Assembly (NCBI GenBank): GCA_021813555.1
Contig: JAKAKG010000227.1
Location: forward strand, 1 to 38,508
Source of the DNA: Acidobacteriota bacterium
GTDB taxonomy: Bacteria > Acidobacteriota > UBA4820 > DSQY01
Reading direction: 5' to 3'
DNA: 38,508 nucleotides
Shown: positions 6,008 through 12,307 of the stretch, piece after piece
Position numbering within the stretch: the stretch's first letter is position 1
Layout of the letters: every line of letters starts with the position of its first letter
Made by a program: the position numbers and the translations under genes
The notes under the pieces: generated by a model
The model's database searches: none
What the model was told of the DNA's origin: nothing
Seen by the model: the letters and a program-made list of their open reading frames with translations, nothing else

Positions 6008-6333
6008 GCGGCGCTCCGCTTGCTTTTTGTGGAGCAGGATTCTATCTTTCCCAAATGGGAGGCTAGAGGAGAGCACAAGGCGTCGGCTGTGATAGCCTTA
6101 GGGGGCAATGAAGGAAGTCCTCGGCGGGCCCTGTCCTTGGCGATGAGCCGGAGCCCCCTGACCAGTTTCCACAGGTTGGCCCCCCTCGGGTGGCGGTTGG
6201 TCCCGTTCAGCCAGTTTCTCACGGTCTGATAGGGGAGTTCCGAGGACCGAGCCACTTCGGCCGGGCCAGCCTCCAGCAAGGCACAGAAGGCCGTAAGGGC
6301 TGGGTTAGAAGGTTCAATTATGGGGGTTACCAT
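6004..6333 (-). CDS. Cro-like helix-turn-helix regulator (109 aa)
   Basis: This is the first gene of the leftward early operon, divergent from the repressor. Residues about 17-60 contain a helix-turn-helix (GPAEVARSSELPYQTVRNWLNG), with the Trp-Leu-Asn-Gly ending seen in YdaS/Cro-like proteins. ATG 6333 lies about 20 nt inside the transcript predicted from the promoter at 6361-6389, and GGGAGG is present upstream. It probably represses the repressor gene and tunes early transcription by binding the tandem operators between the two genes. The last 40 residues are basic and unstructured. Confidence 0.85.
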   Translation of the reverse strand: MVTPIIEPSNPALTAFCALLEAGPAEVARSSELPYQTVRNWLNGTNRHPRGANLWKLVRGLRLIAKDRARRGLPSLPPKAITADALCSPLASHLGKIESCSTKSKRSAA

Positions 6334-6360
6334 CTCGCGGGGTCCCTCCCTTATGGGACC

Positions 6361-6389
6361 AATATAAACTGTCTAAAGGTAACTGTCAA
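6361..6389 (-). promoter_or_regulatory. Early lytic promoter (leftward, consensus sigma70)
   Basis: On the minus strand TTGACA (6389-6384) and TATATT (6366-6361) are separated by exactly 17 bases. It is placed to drive the Cro-like gene at 6333 and the whole early operon. Its -35 box and spacer are covered by the tandem repeat described separately, so repressor binding there would block RNA polymerase. Confidence 0.85.
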
Positions 6390-6414
6390 GGGGTATCGTC
6401 CTATGGGTATACCA
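6367..6414. promoter_or_regulatory. Operator region: tandem 14-bp repeats and a palindrome
   Basis: AACTGTCTAAAGGT (6367-6380) and AACTGTCAAGGGGT (6381-6394) are adjacent imperfect direct repeats, 11 of 14 identical, lying over the -35 and spacer of the early promoter. A GGTATACC palindrome (6407-6414) falls on the first codons of the repressor gene. A further inverted pair GGTCCC/GGGACC is at 6341-6360. These are probable binding sites for the repressor and the Cro-like protein. Confidence 0.65.
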
Positions 6415-6825
6415 TATGGAAAACTGCTATACGATGCCAGGAAAAAGCGCGGGCTCAATCAGGCACGCCTCGCGGAGATGGCAGGCATTAATCCTCGCGG
6501 GCAGGCCTATATCAGCGATATCGAGACGGGCAAGATAGCCATCCCAGGCGCCAATAAATGGGGAGCAATCTGCGCCATTCTCAAAATCGATCCCCTCACA
6601 GGAGTGGAACTAAAGGCCGCGAAAGCGGTATCTTTGGCTTCCGAACAGAGGGGAGCCTATATGATCAAAGACGAGAGGGGTATTTGGCAGCCGTTCAATC
6701 TTCGCAGTGATCCAGAAAGGTACGAGGCGGGAACCGTGTTGTCGTTTAAAGACGCGGATGGCACGGAGATTCAGGTGCAAGTGTTCTGCGGGCCCAATGG
6801 GAGAAAGACGGTCGTGCCAGTGTAA
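6403..6825 (+). CDS. XRE-family phage repressor (140 aa)
   Basis: This is the likely lysogeny repressor. The start is ATG 6403, with AAGGGG upstream; the upstream reading is rejected because it runs through the operator. Residues 5-60 form an XRE helix-turn-helix (LLYDARKKRGLNQARLAEMAG, then YISDIETGK). The C-terminal 70 residues form a small beta-rich domain and do not show the Ser/Lys catalytic pair or the length of an S24/LexA-type peptidase domain. Induction is therefore probably not by RecA-stimulated self-cleavage. It is divergent from the Cro-like gene and overlies a palindrome that could mediate autoregulation. It is followed 21 bases later by a membrane-protein gene. Confidence 0.85.
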   Translation: MGIPYGKLLYDARKKRGLNQARLAEMAGINPRGQAYISDIETGKIAIPGANKWGAICAILKIDPLTGVELKAAKAVSLASEQRGAYMIKDERGIWQPFNLRSDPERYEAGTVLSFKDADGTEIQVQVFCGPNGRKTVVPV

Positions 6826-6846
6826 GAGAAAAATGGGGAGGCATGA

Positions 6847-7209
6847 GTGGCTAAGTACGTCGGAGTCGCTTTGGTCTTGGCAACGCTGGCTATGGCCTAC
6901 TTGCTTGGACGAAAAAATTGGAAGTCTGATCGCCGCGGGGATGACATCTGGCGGGGCGGGTTGCTAGTGTTGCTGCTCGTTATGTGTGCCGCAGCGCCGA
7001 TTATGCTGGCAACCTCTGATCGTGATGCAGATCATATCGGGATAGTGCTTCTTCTGGGATCTGGCCTGCTCTGCGCACTTGGGGGGGCTCACAAGCGCAT
7101 CAATAGAGCCAAAGAGTGGTGCGACCTTCAGAAAAAACAAACCGGCTCCACAGAATGGCTCGGGCAGGTTGACCTAAACGAACTTTCCCAAATCTTGCGC
7201 GCCGAATGA
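6847..7209 (+). CDS. Three-span membrane protein between repressor and integrase (120 aa)
   Basis: The start is GTG 6847, with GGGGAGG upstream. Hydrophobic segments at about 3-20, 38-56 and 64-82 predict three membrane helices, followed by a soluble basic tail of about 38 residues with a WLGQVDLNELSQIL ending. It overlaps the integrase start by 4 nt (ATGA) and is transcribed with the repressor. Genes in this position are expressed in the lysogen and often give superinfection exclusion or other prophage-borne defence. That role is inferred from position only; no family is recognised. Confidence 0.8.
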   Translation: MAKYVGVALVLATLAMAYLLGRKNWKSDRRGDDIWRGGLLVLLLVMCAAAPIMLATSDRDADHIGIVLLLGSGLLCALGGAHKRINRAKEWCDLQKKQTGSTEWLGQVDLNELSQILRAE

Positions 7210-8195
7210 CCCGCACCTCATTCCCCCCCACGGTGCGGGTGATCCGGCATCCAAGGAGCCCCTACTACTGGGCCTATTGGAGGTGGAAGGGGGTGAGCCG
7301 CTACGCCACCTTGAGAACCTCGGACAAGGAGGAGGCTCTGCGCAGGGCCAAGCTGCTCCAGCAGCAGCTCCTTGAAGAGTTTTACGGCCGGGGCGGGCAG
7401 GCGGCGCCCCCTCCTCCTCCCACCGTGGCCGACGTGCTCCAGACCTACCGCCGCCGCCTCGTGGAGCCGCGAGTCAGCGCCCACCATGCCAGCGTGCAGG
7501 GCAAGCGGCTCGACTACTGGAGCCGCATCCTCGGCCCGGACACGCCGGCGGGCGAGGTCACCACCCCCGTTTTGGACACGTGGCTGACCGAAAGCCTCAA
7601 GGCCCTCTCCAAGACCACCGTGCGGAATTACCTCATCGCCCTGCGTGCCGCCTACAAGCAGGCCGTGGAGGATGGGCTCCTGCCCAACATTCCGTGGAAG
7701 GTGAAGGCGCCAAGAGCTAGGCAGAAGACGGAGGTGGTGGATCTCGCCAAGATTAGGGACGCGCTGGGAAAGGCCGATCTAGCTACTCCGGAAGGCCGCG
7801 CCTTGTGGCTGGCCGCCTACACGGGGCTTCGCCGCGGGGACATCGCCGCCTTAACCTGGGAGGCCATCACCCAAGACGGGGTGGTGGAATGGCTCACGTC
7901 CAAGCGGGAGCGTCCGGTGGGAATCCCTATGCCCAAGCGCGCCTGGGAAGCGCTGCGGGGGCACCGGGGGAAGGGAAGGGTGGTTCCGCTTCACGTGGAC
8001 GCCATCACGCGCGCCATGCCCTACGGAACGCACGCCATGCGCCACGCCTACGCCACCTACCTGGCCAAGGAGGGGGTAGACCGGCTCCTGGTCTCCCGCC
8101 TTCTCGGCCACGCCCAGGACCAGGACGTGACCGGCGGCTACATCCACCTCTCAACCGAAGACCTAAGAAAGACCGTCGAAAAACTGCCCTACTAG
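7206..8195 (+). CDS. int: Tyrosine integrase (329 aa)
   Basis: This is a phage tyrosine recombinase that should catalyse integration at the tRNA-Leu site. An arm-binding N-terminal domain (about 8-60, with YYWAYWRWKG), a SAM-like core-binding domain (about 72-165) and the catalytic domain (about 175-329) are in the usual order. Catalytic residues visible are Arg209 (TGLRRGD), Lys233 (TSKRERP), His276 and Arg279 (HAMRH), His302 (LLGHA) and Tyr312 (GGYIHL). The length is typical and the gene looks intact. ATG 7206 overlaps the membrane-protein stop. The gene ends 11 bp before the first of the repeats that flank the attachment core. Confidence 0.95.
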   Translation: MTRTSFPPTVRVIRHPRSPYYWAYWRWKGVSRYATLRTSDKEEALRRAKLLQQQLLEEFYGRGGQAAPPPPPTVADVLQTYRRRLVEPRVSAHHASVQGKRLDYWSRILGPDTPAGEVTTPVLDTWLTESLKALSKTTVRNYLIALRAAYKQAVEDGLLPNIPWKVKAPRARQKTEVVDLAKIRDALGKADLATPEGRALWLAAYTGLRRGDIAALTWEAITQDGVVEWLTSKRERPVGIPMPKRAWEALRGHRGKGRVVPLHVDAITRAMPYGTHAMRHAYATYLAKEGVDRLLVSRLLGHAQDQDVTGGYIHLSTEDLRKTVEKLPY

Positions 8196-8206
8196 CCCCC
8201 CCAGGC

Positions 8207-8447
8207 TTCTGTACCGCTGCATGTATAGCCAGCCCCGCTTAGTCCTGCAAGCCCTCATGCAAGACTCAAAATCCGCCGTGGGCGACCACTTGGGGGTTCG
8301 AGTCCCCCCTTCGGCACCAGAACAAAACCCAATCACAGCGGGCACGGCAGAGCCACACAGCGCCCCCTGTTGCGGTGTATGGACGGTGGCCACCTGGGTG
8401 AAATATGGTCTTTGGGGAGTAATCTTTCTGTACCGCTACTGTACAGA
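8207..8447. other. Phage attachment site (attP) with tRNA-Leu-derived core
   Basis: The 3' part of a tRNA-Leu (CAA anticodon) lies at about 8263-8319. It has the CTCAAAA anticodon loop, a variable stem GTGG/CCAC, a T arm GGGGG-TTCGAGT-CCCCC, the acceptor strand CTTCGGC and ACCA. The matching 5' acceptor and D arm are absent, so this is a fragment, as in an attP or hybrid att site. An exact 12-bp direct repeat TTCTGTACCGCT flanks it (8207-8218 and 8426-8437), and an inverted GTACAGA at 8441-8447 pairs with the second copy. These are likely integrase arm sites. Phage genes on both sides argue for attP rather than an integrated end. Confidence 0.8.
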
Positions 8448-8454
8448 GGTGGGC

Positions 8455-9033
8455 TCAAATCAGAGGCGCGAGGTCCCACACCAATTCGTACTTGTCAGGG
8501 TGGGAGGCACAGTAGGCGTCGATGTCGTCAGGCTGGGCGGCGCCCGGCTCCACGCCGAAGTACAACCCCGCCGCCGCGTAGGCTTGGGCCACTACCCAGG
8601 AACAGATGGGGTATCGGTCCAGCCCGGCCACGCGGCGGGCGGCGTACACGTCTCTACTGAACAGCTTGGACAGAAGCCAGTCCACCGCGTGGGCTCCTAT
8701 CTTGATCCACCCGTACTTCCGCCCGACGTAGGAATTCGCCTTGGCCAGGATGCGCGTTTTCTGGCCTTCGGTCAGCGTCTTCGGCCGCCAGATCCGCACG
8801 GGGGTTTTGCTCTTCACGTAGGCGTCCCACATCACCCGGTTCCGGACCGTGGCCAGGGCTTCAATGACTGGGGCGAAGATCAGGGGCATGGATGCCGCGA
8901 TGAGGCCCACGTGGCTCACTTGGGGCTTCGGTTGCTGAGGCGCCCGCTCAAAGAACCGAATGAGGCGGCCTGTGAGGTCTGGGTTCGCGGTGCCTAGAAT
9001 ATCGCAGGCTTGCAAGGGTGGGTAGGTCGGCAT
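8455..9033 (-). CDS. YiiX/YaeF-like permuted NlpC/P60 amidohydrolase (192 aa)
   Basis: The order of catalytic elements is that of circularly permuted papain-like amidohydrolases. An N-terminal DIL strand (11-13) and SHVGLI with His41 come first; SYVGRKYGW follows at about 101-109; the nucleophile Cys144 (YPICSWVV) comes late; and a PDDI motif lies near 167-170. Relatives cleave lipoprotein, lipid or peptidoglycan amide bonds in diderm envelopes. ATG 9033 has CGGAGGG upstream. It is the last gene of the late operon, after the outer-membrane protein and a hairpin. It could assist lysis or alter the envelope. No signal peptide is evident. Confidence 0.8.
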   Translation of the reverse strand: MPTYPPLQACDILGTANPDLTGRLIRFFERAPQQPKPQVSHVGLIAASMPLIFAPVIEALATVRNRVMWDAYVKSKTPVRIWRPKTLTEGQKTRILAKANSYVGRKYGWIKIGAHAVDWLLSKLFSRDVYAARRVAGLDRYPICSWVVAQAYAAAGLYFGVEPGAAQPDDIDAYCASHPDKYELVWDLAPLI

Positions 9034-9065
9034 CTGTCCCTCCGTTCAAACACTCGCTGGGATCA

Positions 9066-9095
9066 AGAAAGAGAGGGGCCCCCGAAGGGGCCCCT
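9066..9095 (-). terminator. GC-rich hairpin with T-rich tail
   Basis: A 9-bp stem AGGGGCCCC/GGGGCCCCT at about 9074-9095, with a CGAA loop, is followed on the minus strand by TCTCTTTCTT. It lies between the outer-membrane-protein gene and the YiiX-like gene, so it could terminate or dampen late transcription before the last gene. It is similar in sequence to the hairpins near 38050 and 38240. Confidence 0.65.
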
Positions 9096-9119
9096 GTGGA
9101 GGAATAGAGGTAAGCGAGG

Positions 9120-9782
9120 CTAGAAGCGGACCTCTGCCCGGACTCCGGGTTCGATCACGTTCGCTTGTGGAACGAGGAAGTCGCTCACGTGGCGATACCG
9201 GACGTAGGCCCCGAGGCCGAAGTGCTTGCTTAACCAGTAGTCTCCTCCGATGGTACAGCCGAAGCCGATCTTTGTTCCGCTGGCGGAATCTCCCGGCGCG
9301 AAATACCCCGTGGCGTCAAGGCTGGCGTACATGTCGCCCTGGGAGCCCCTGATGAGGTAGTAATAGCCGCTCAGGTCCACTCCGGTGTACTGGTAGGCCG
9401 TGAGCTTCGAGGGCTCGCGAAAGTTATGCTTCACGAGCCACGTGCTGAGCTTCACGGTGTCTCGCGTGATGCCAAGCCCGATGGCCAGGCGCTGGGTTGG
9501 GAACCACTTAACGCCCGCGCTGAGGTTGGCCTCGAACCGCACTTCCGACTGTTCCAGATTCCCGGCGGTGGCCGTAGCGAGCTGGCCGAGTCCCAGGTAT
9601 ACCTCGAACGACGGGAGAGTATTCGGCGCTATGGCCGTAGCCACCACCTCCTTGGCCGTGGCCTGAACCTGGGCCATGGGGCTCAGGGGCGCCGTCGCGA
9701 CGGGCGCGGGGGGGGACTGGGCGAACGCAAGCATCGAGACGAGACACACGAGAAACGCGATGAGGATCTTGAACCCCTTCAT
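9120..9782 (-). CDS. Probable outer-membrane beta-barrel protein with signal peptide (220 aa)
   Basis: ATG 9782 follows GGAGGTACAAC. Residues 1-21 form a clean signal peptide (KILIAFLVCLVSMLAFA) with cleavage before Gln22. After a Pro/Ala-rich segment, the mature part alternates polar and hydrophobic residues with many aromatic ends (FEVYLGLGQL, AGVKWFPTQRLAIGLGI, VDLSGYYYLI, LGAYVRYRHVSDF) and ends in ...AEVRF, a C-terminal Phe as in beta-barrel insertion signals. It probably inserts into the host outer membrane as an eight-strand-like barrel. In phages such proteins change the receptor surface or serum resistance. It is the second-last gene of the late operon. Confidence 0.8.
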   Translation of the reverse strand: MKGFKILIAFLVCLVSMLAFAQSPPAPVATAPLSPMAQVQATAKEVVATAIAPNTLPSFEVYLGLGQLATATAGNLEQSEVRFEANLSAGVKWFPTQRLAIGLGITRDTVKLSTWLVKHNFREPSKLTAYQYTGVDLSGYYYLIRGSQGDMYASLDATGYFAPGDSASGTKIGFGCTIGGDYWLSKHFGLGAYVRYRHVSDFLVPQANVIEPGVRAEVRF

Positions 9783-9793
9783 GTTGTACCTCC

Positions 9794-10054
9794 TTATTGA
9801 TGCGGGGGGCCGTCCCCCCTGCGATGGTTGGGCCGGTGGCAGGGCTGGCGGTGGGGACCGTCGAAGTCCATCACCACCACCGTGGTGTCTCTGTGGTCGT
9901 TCTCCCACCAAGGGTCAGGTTCGGGCTCGGGGAGCAGTACCGCGGCGGTCACCACGGCCGTGTCCACGAGCGCGCGCTGCCAGGTCATGCCGGCGCATCC
10001 GGCCATGACGAGGCACGCCGCCAGGAGCAAGAGGATCCCCACGCGGTGTTGCAT
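9794..10054 (-). CDS. Small lipoprotein (86 aa)
   Basis: ATG 10054 has GGAGGTGTC upstream. A short signal sequence ends in the lipobox LVMAGC, with Cys20 as the lipidation site. The mature part begins with a short hydrophobic stretch (VDTAVVTAAVLL), then turns acidic, His- and Pro-rich. Size, lipobox and position among lysis genes suggest an outer-membrane spanin subunit (Rz1-like). No adjacent inner-membrane partner is seen except possibly the coiled-coil protein at 11612. Alternatively it is an accessory lipoprotein of the outer-membrane protein that follows directly. Confidence 0.8.
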   Translation of the reverse strand: MQHRVGILLLLAACLVMAGCAGMTWQRALVDTAVVTAAVLLPEPEPDPWWENDHRDTTVVVMDFDGPHRQPCHRPNHRRGDGPPHQ

Positions 10055-10063
10055 GACACCTCC

Positions 10064-10690
10064 TTACGCGCCGTAATCGTTCGTGGTGAGGGCGCGGCTC
10101 ACGCTGGGGGCGCCGCCGAGAAGGGGCGTGGCCGCCACGTAGAAGGCCGTCTTGGCCGAGTCCGTGAGAGAGAGGATGTACGCCCCGTCCGCTTTGGTCT
10201 GGACCAGGAGGCATTTTTTGGCGGTGAGGATGCCCATGTCCGTGCCGCTGGCGGCCTTCGCCTGGACGTTGCCGCTCGCGCTCACGGTGGTGAGACCCAC
10301 GCCGCCCGGATCACCGGAGAGGTGGACCATGAGGAGGCAGGCGCGCGCCATGGCCACACCCGCCGCGTCCTTGGCCTGGAGGGTGATCTCGCACAGGCCG
10401 GAGCTCGCGCCCTGGGCGATGGTGAACCCCACCGAAGCGGGCAGGTTGTCCACGAGGTTCAGCTCGTTTTTGGTGGCGGTGACGCCATCGAGGATGTTCA
10501 GCTCATCCTTGCTGGCCGTGACGGCGTGGAGCTTCACGAAGTCGGCACCCACGGCGCCCGCGTCATGGAGGGCGTTGATCTCCGCCGAGGTGGCATCCAG
10601 CCCCGTGCCTCCGGTGACGGTTCCCGTGACGGTCAAGTTGCCGTCGATCTCTTGGTTCCCGATGTGCTTCTGATTCCCACGGGTGTTCAT
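10064..10690 (-). CDS. Phage structural protein with repeated ELN motifs (208 aa)
   Basis: ATG 10690 is preceded by GGGAGG. Residues about 30-85 contain three diverged copies of a short unit (ATSAEINALHDAG, TASKDELNILDGV, TATKNELNLVDN) typical of phage fibre or decoration proteins, placed after a GNLTVTGTVTGG beta segment. The C-terminal 115 residues look like a beta-sandwich. It is probably a virion decoration or fibre-associated protein, although it lies inside the lysis region. There is no signal peptide, unlike the downstream neighbours. Confidence 0.75.
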   Translation of the reverse strand: MNTRGNQKHIGNQEIDGNLTVTGTVTGGTGLDATSAEINALHDAGAVGADFVKLHAVTASKDELNILDGVTATKNELNLVDNLPASVGFTIAQGASSGLCEITLQAKDAAGVAMARACLLMVHLSGDPGGVGLTTVSASGNVQAKAASGTDMGILTAKKCLLVQTKADGAYILSLTDSAKTAFYVAATPLLGGAPSVSRALTTNDYGA

Positions 10691-10711
10691 GCGGTTGTCC
10701 TCCCTATACCT

Positions 10712-10918
10712 TCACTTCGCCACGGTGTTGGCTCCCTTGGCGGACCAGATACCGCCTGCCACGGAGAGCAAGAATATCCACGCCACCATCCCCCACTCTG
10801 ATTTTGTCTTGGGGGGAGCCCAGCCGAAGACCAGGGCCACCGTCGAAAGGCCGATGCCGATCCGGGTCCCGATGTTCTTCAGGTGGTAGACCCACTTGTT
10901 TTCGTACTTCACGTTCAT
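10712..10918 (-). CDS. Probable holin, two membrane helices (68 aa)
   Basis: ATG 10918 follows AGGGGGAACCCC. Helix 1 at about 18-34 (TRIGIGLSTVALVFGWA) and helix 2 at about 42-58 (WGMVAWIFLLSVAGGIW) are joined by a short basic loop; both ends are polar. The size, two-helix topology and position close downstream of the endolysin fit a class II holin. No family is recognised by sequence, so the call rests on topology and context. Confidence 0.7.
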   Translation of the reverse strand: MNVKYENKWVYHLKNIGTRIGIGLSTVALVFGWAPPKTKSEWGMVAWIFLLSVAGGIWSAKGANTVAK

Positions 10919-10928
10919 GGGGTTCCCC

Positions 10929-11138
10929 CTAAGTTTCTCTGGGAATGAAGTGCATGCAGGGTCCAGCCATGGGTTGGAGCTTCTGCCGCTGGAGGAAGGG
11001 GGGATAGTCCCACTCCTTCTCGCACAACGCGGACTGCATGGCCCCAGCCCGTTCCTGGGCCCGGCTCCTGGCCTCGTCGAACTGGTAGAATTTGCACCGG
11101 CGGCAGCACCGCTCTGGGTAGTGGGCGGGGATACTCAC
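10929..11138 (-). CDS. Small Cys-containing protein (69 aa)
   Basis: The start is GTG 11138, overlapping the endolysin stop as GTGA. Cysteines in the CCRRCKFYQ segment (residues 11-15), one at 39 and one near 61 (AGPCMHF) could bind a metal ion. The middle is helical and basic. It sits between the endolysin and the holin candidate and is presumably co-translated with them. Its function is unknown; a lysis regulator is only a guess from position. Confidence 0.7.
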   Translation of the reverse strand: MSIPAHYPERCCRRCKFYQFDEARSRAQERAGAMQSALCEKEWDYPPFLQRQKLQPMAGPCMHFIPRET

Positions 11139-11584
11139 ATCTGCCCCGCCGGCCAGCGGTAGCCAAGCACGTGATCCTTGAGGAACGTAGCGATACTCAC
11201 CCGATCCCCCTGATTTCCGCCAAGCACGTCCAGGGTGTGTTCTGTCTCAGCGACGACGAACCCCACATGCCCGGCCGTGGGGCTTGCGCCGCGGGAGAAC
11301 ACGACGATGCACCCTATGCGCGGCGCGTCAAGCACTTGGCCCCACTTGAGCCAAGAGCGCGCGGCGGCGGATTGCGGGGACTCGTAGCCCATCGCCTCCA
11401 TGCAGGCGCACGCGAAGGCTGAGCACCATGGCACCTCATCGCTCGTTGCCTTGAGGCTGGTCGCGGAGTCGTACCAGAGGATGCGCGGGTTGGCTTCTGG
11501 CCCCGGGACCTCCTCCACACCACGCGCAAGTTCGTCCCGTGCAAATTCCAACCAATCGGGTTCTTTCGTCTCAGATGCTTTCAC
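11135..11584 (-). CDS. Endolysin-like NlpC/P60-CHAP amidase, TIGR02594-like (149 aa)
   Basis: This is a likely peptidoglycan hydrolase for host lysis. The pattern W-x3-A near the start, DEVPWCSAF with nucleophile Cys54, SWLKWG at 77-82, GHVGF with His106 and LGGNQGD at 121-127 matches the TIGR02594-type phage amidases of the NlpC/P60 (CHAP-related) superfamily. There is no signal peptide, so access to the wall should need the holin candidate two genes downstream. ATG 11584 has GGAGG upstream. The length is normal for a single-domain endolysin. Confidence 0.9.
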   Translation of the reverse strand: MKASETKEPDWLEFARDELARGVEEVPGPEANPRILWYDSATSLKATSDEVPWCSAFACACMEAMGYESPQSAAARSWLKWGQVLDAPRIGCIVVFSRGASPTAGHVGFVVAETEHTLDVLGGNQGDRVSIATFLKDHVLGYRWPAGQM

Positions 11585-11611
11585 TATCTACCCTCCTAAG
11601 ACCTTGGAGTG

Positions 11612-11980
11612 TCATCGCATCCTCTGCTGTTGCTGGGCCCGTGCTTTTTCGGCTGCGAGGTCGGAGGCGAGCGCATTGACGGTGGCGGCCACCTGGTCCA
11701 GCTTCGCCTCCATCCGTTCCATCCTGCCACCCCCGAACTGCTGGGCCTGAACGTCCTTGTGATTCTGAAAGTCGTTTTCCAGGCGGGAAATGCGCGCCTC
11801 GTGGTTCTGCCAGATGTAGCCGATCAAGCCGAGCAGAATCACGAACTGAAGGGCCACGAGTGCCCCCGTGACCCGCCTGTAATCGGTACGGTATTCGTCC
11901 AGCTCGTCCCGTTGTCGCATGGGGTTGACCACTTCAGACCTCCATCCCTTTCGGCGTTCGGGCCCGGTGTACGTTGTCAT
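11612..11980 (-). CDS. Single-span membrane protein with coiled coil (122 aa)
   Basis: ATG 11980 has GGGGAGTGAG upstream; the longer reading is a shadow. A charged N-terminal 36 residues leads into one membrane helix (about 37-57, VTGALVALQFVILLGLIGYIW) and then about 65 residues with heptad-like spacing (ISRLENDF, MERMEAKLDQVAATVNALASDLAAEKARA). This is the layout of inner-membrane spanins or of coiled-coil anchors. It lies directly upstream of the endolysin. If it is a spanin, the lipoprotein at 9794 is the possible partner. A pinholin or anchor role cannot be excluded. Confidence 0.75.
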   Translation of the reverse strand: MTTYTGPERRKGWRSEVVNPMRQRDELDEYRTDYRRVTGALVALQFVILLGLIGYIWQNHEARISRLENDFQNHKDVQAQQFGGGRMERMEAKLDQVAATVNALASDLAAEKARAQQQQRMR

Positions 11981-11991
11981 CTCACTCCCCG

Positions 11992-12297
11992 TCAGGCGGG
12001 GCGCTGTTGAAGGCGCTGGAGGTAGCTGGCCAGCGTTTGGCCAAGGGTGTTGGGGTCCTGGGAGGAGGGTCCCACCTGGGGCACCGCCGTGGGCTGGGGC
12101 GCGGCGTAGGCTTGGAGCGCGGAAACCAGGGTCGGCTTGGGGTTCTGGAGGTAGGCGCCTTGGCCGCTCAGGCGGAGGACCTGGTCCCAGGGAATCCCCA
12201 TGGCGCTCAGCCCTGCGGGAATCTGGATGCGCGGGGCGGGCAGGGCGTGGCGCTGGGGGTCGCCCCATGACCCGCCCGCGCTGTCTAAGTTGATCAT
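11992..12297 (-). CDS. Small unrecognised late protein (101 aa)
   Basis: The start is ATG 12297, five bases after GGAGG; the GTG two codons earlier overlaps the ribosome site and is unlikely. The product begins MINLDSAGGSWGDP, is Pro/Gln-rich, and ends with a helical, Gln-rich segment (LGQTLASYLQRLQQ). It immediately follows the 2100-residue virion protein, so it may be a chaperone or minor virion component. No family is recognised. Confidence 0.7.
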   Translation of the reverse strand: MINLDSAGGSWGDPQRHALPAPRIQIPAGLSAMGIPWDQVLRLSGQGAYLQNPKPTLVSALQAYAAPQPTAVPQVGPSSQDPNTLGQTLASYLQRLQQRPA

Positions 12298-12307
12298 CGT
12301 CACCTCC

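Noticed and set aside
8256-8320. Complete tRNA-Leu gene
   Set aside because: The 3' part is perfect but the 5' acceptor strand and D arm are absent, and the 5' anticodon-stem strand does not pair, so it is an attachment fragment.
11930-11980. RRxxxR motif in the coiled-coil membrane protein as a c-di-GMP (PilZ) site linked to the GGDEF domain
   Set aside because: Only the short RRKGWR motif is present; the PilZ beta-barrel is missing, so the match is probably chance.
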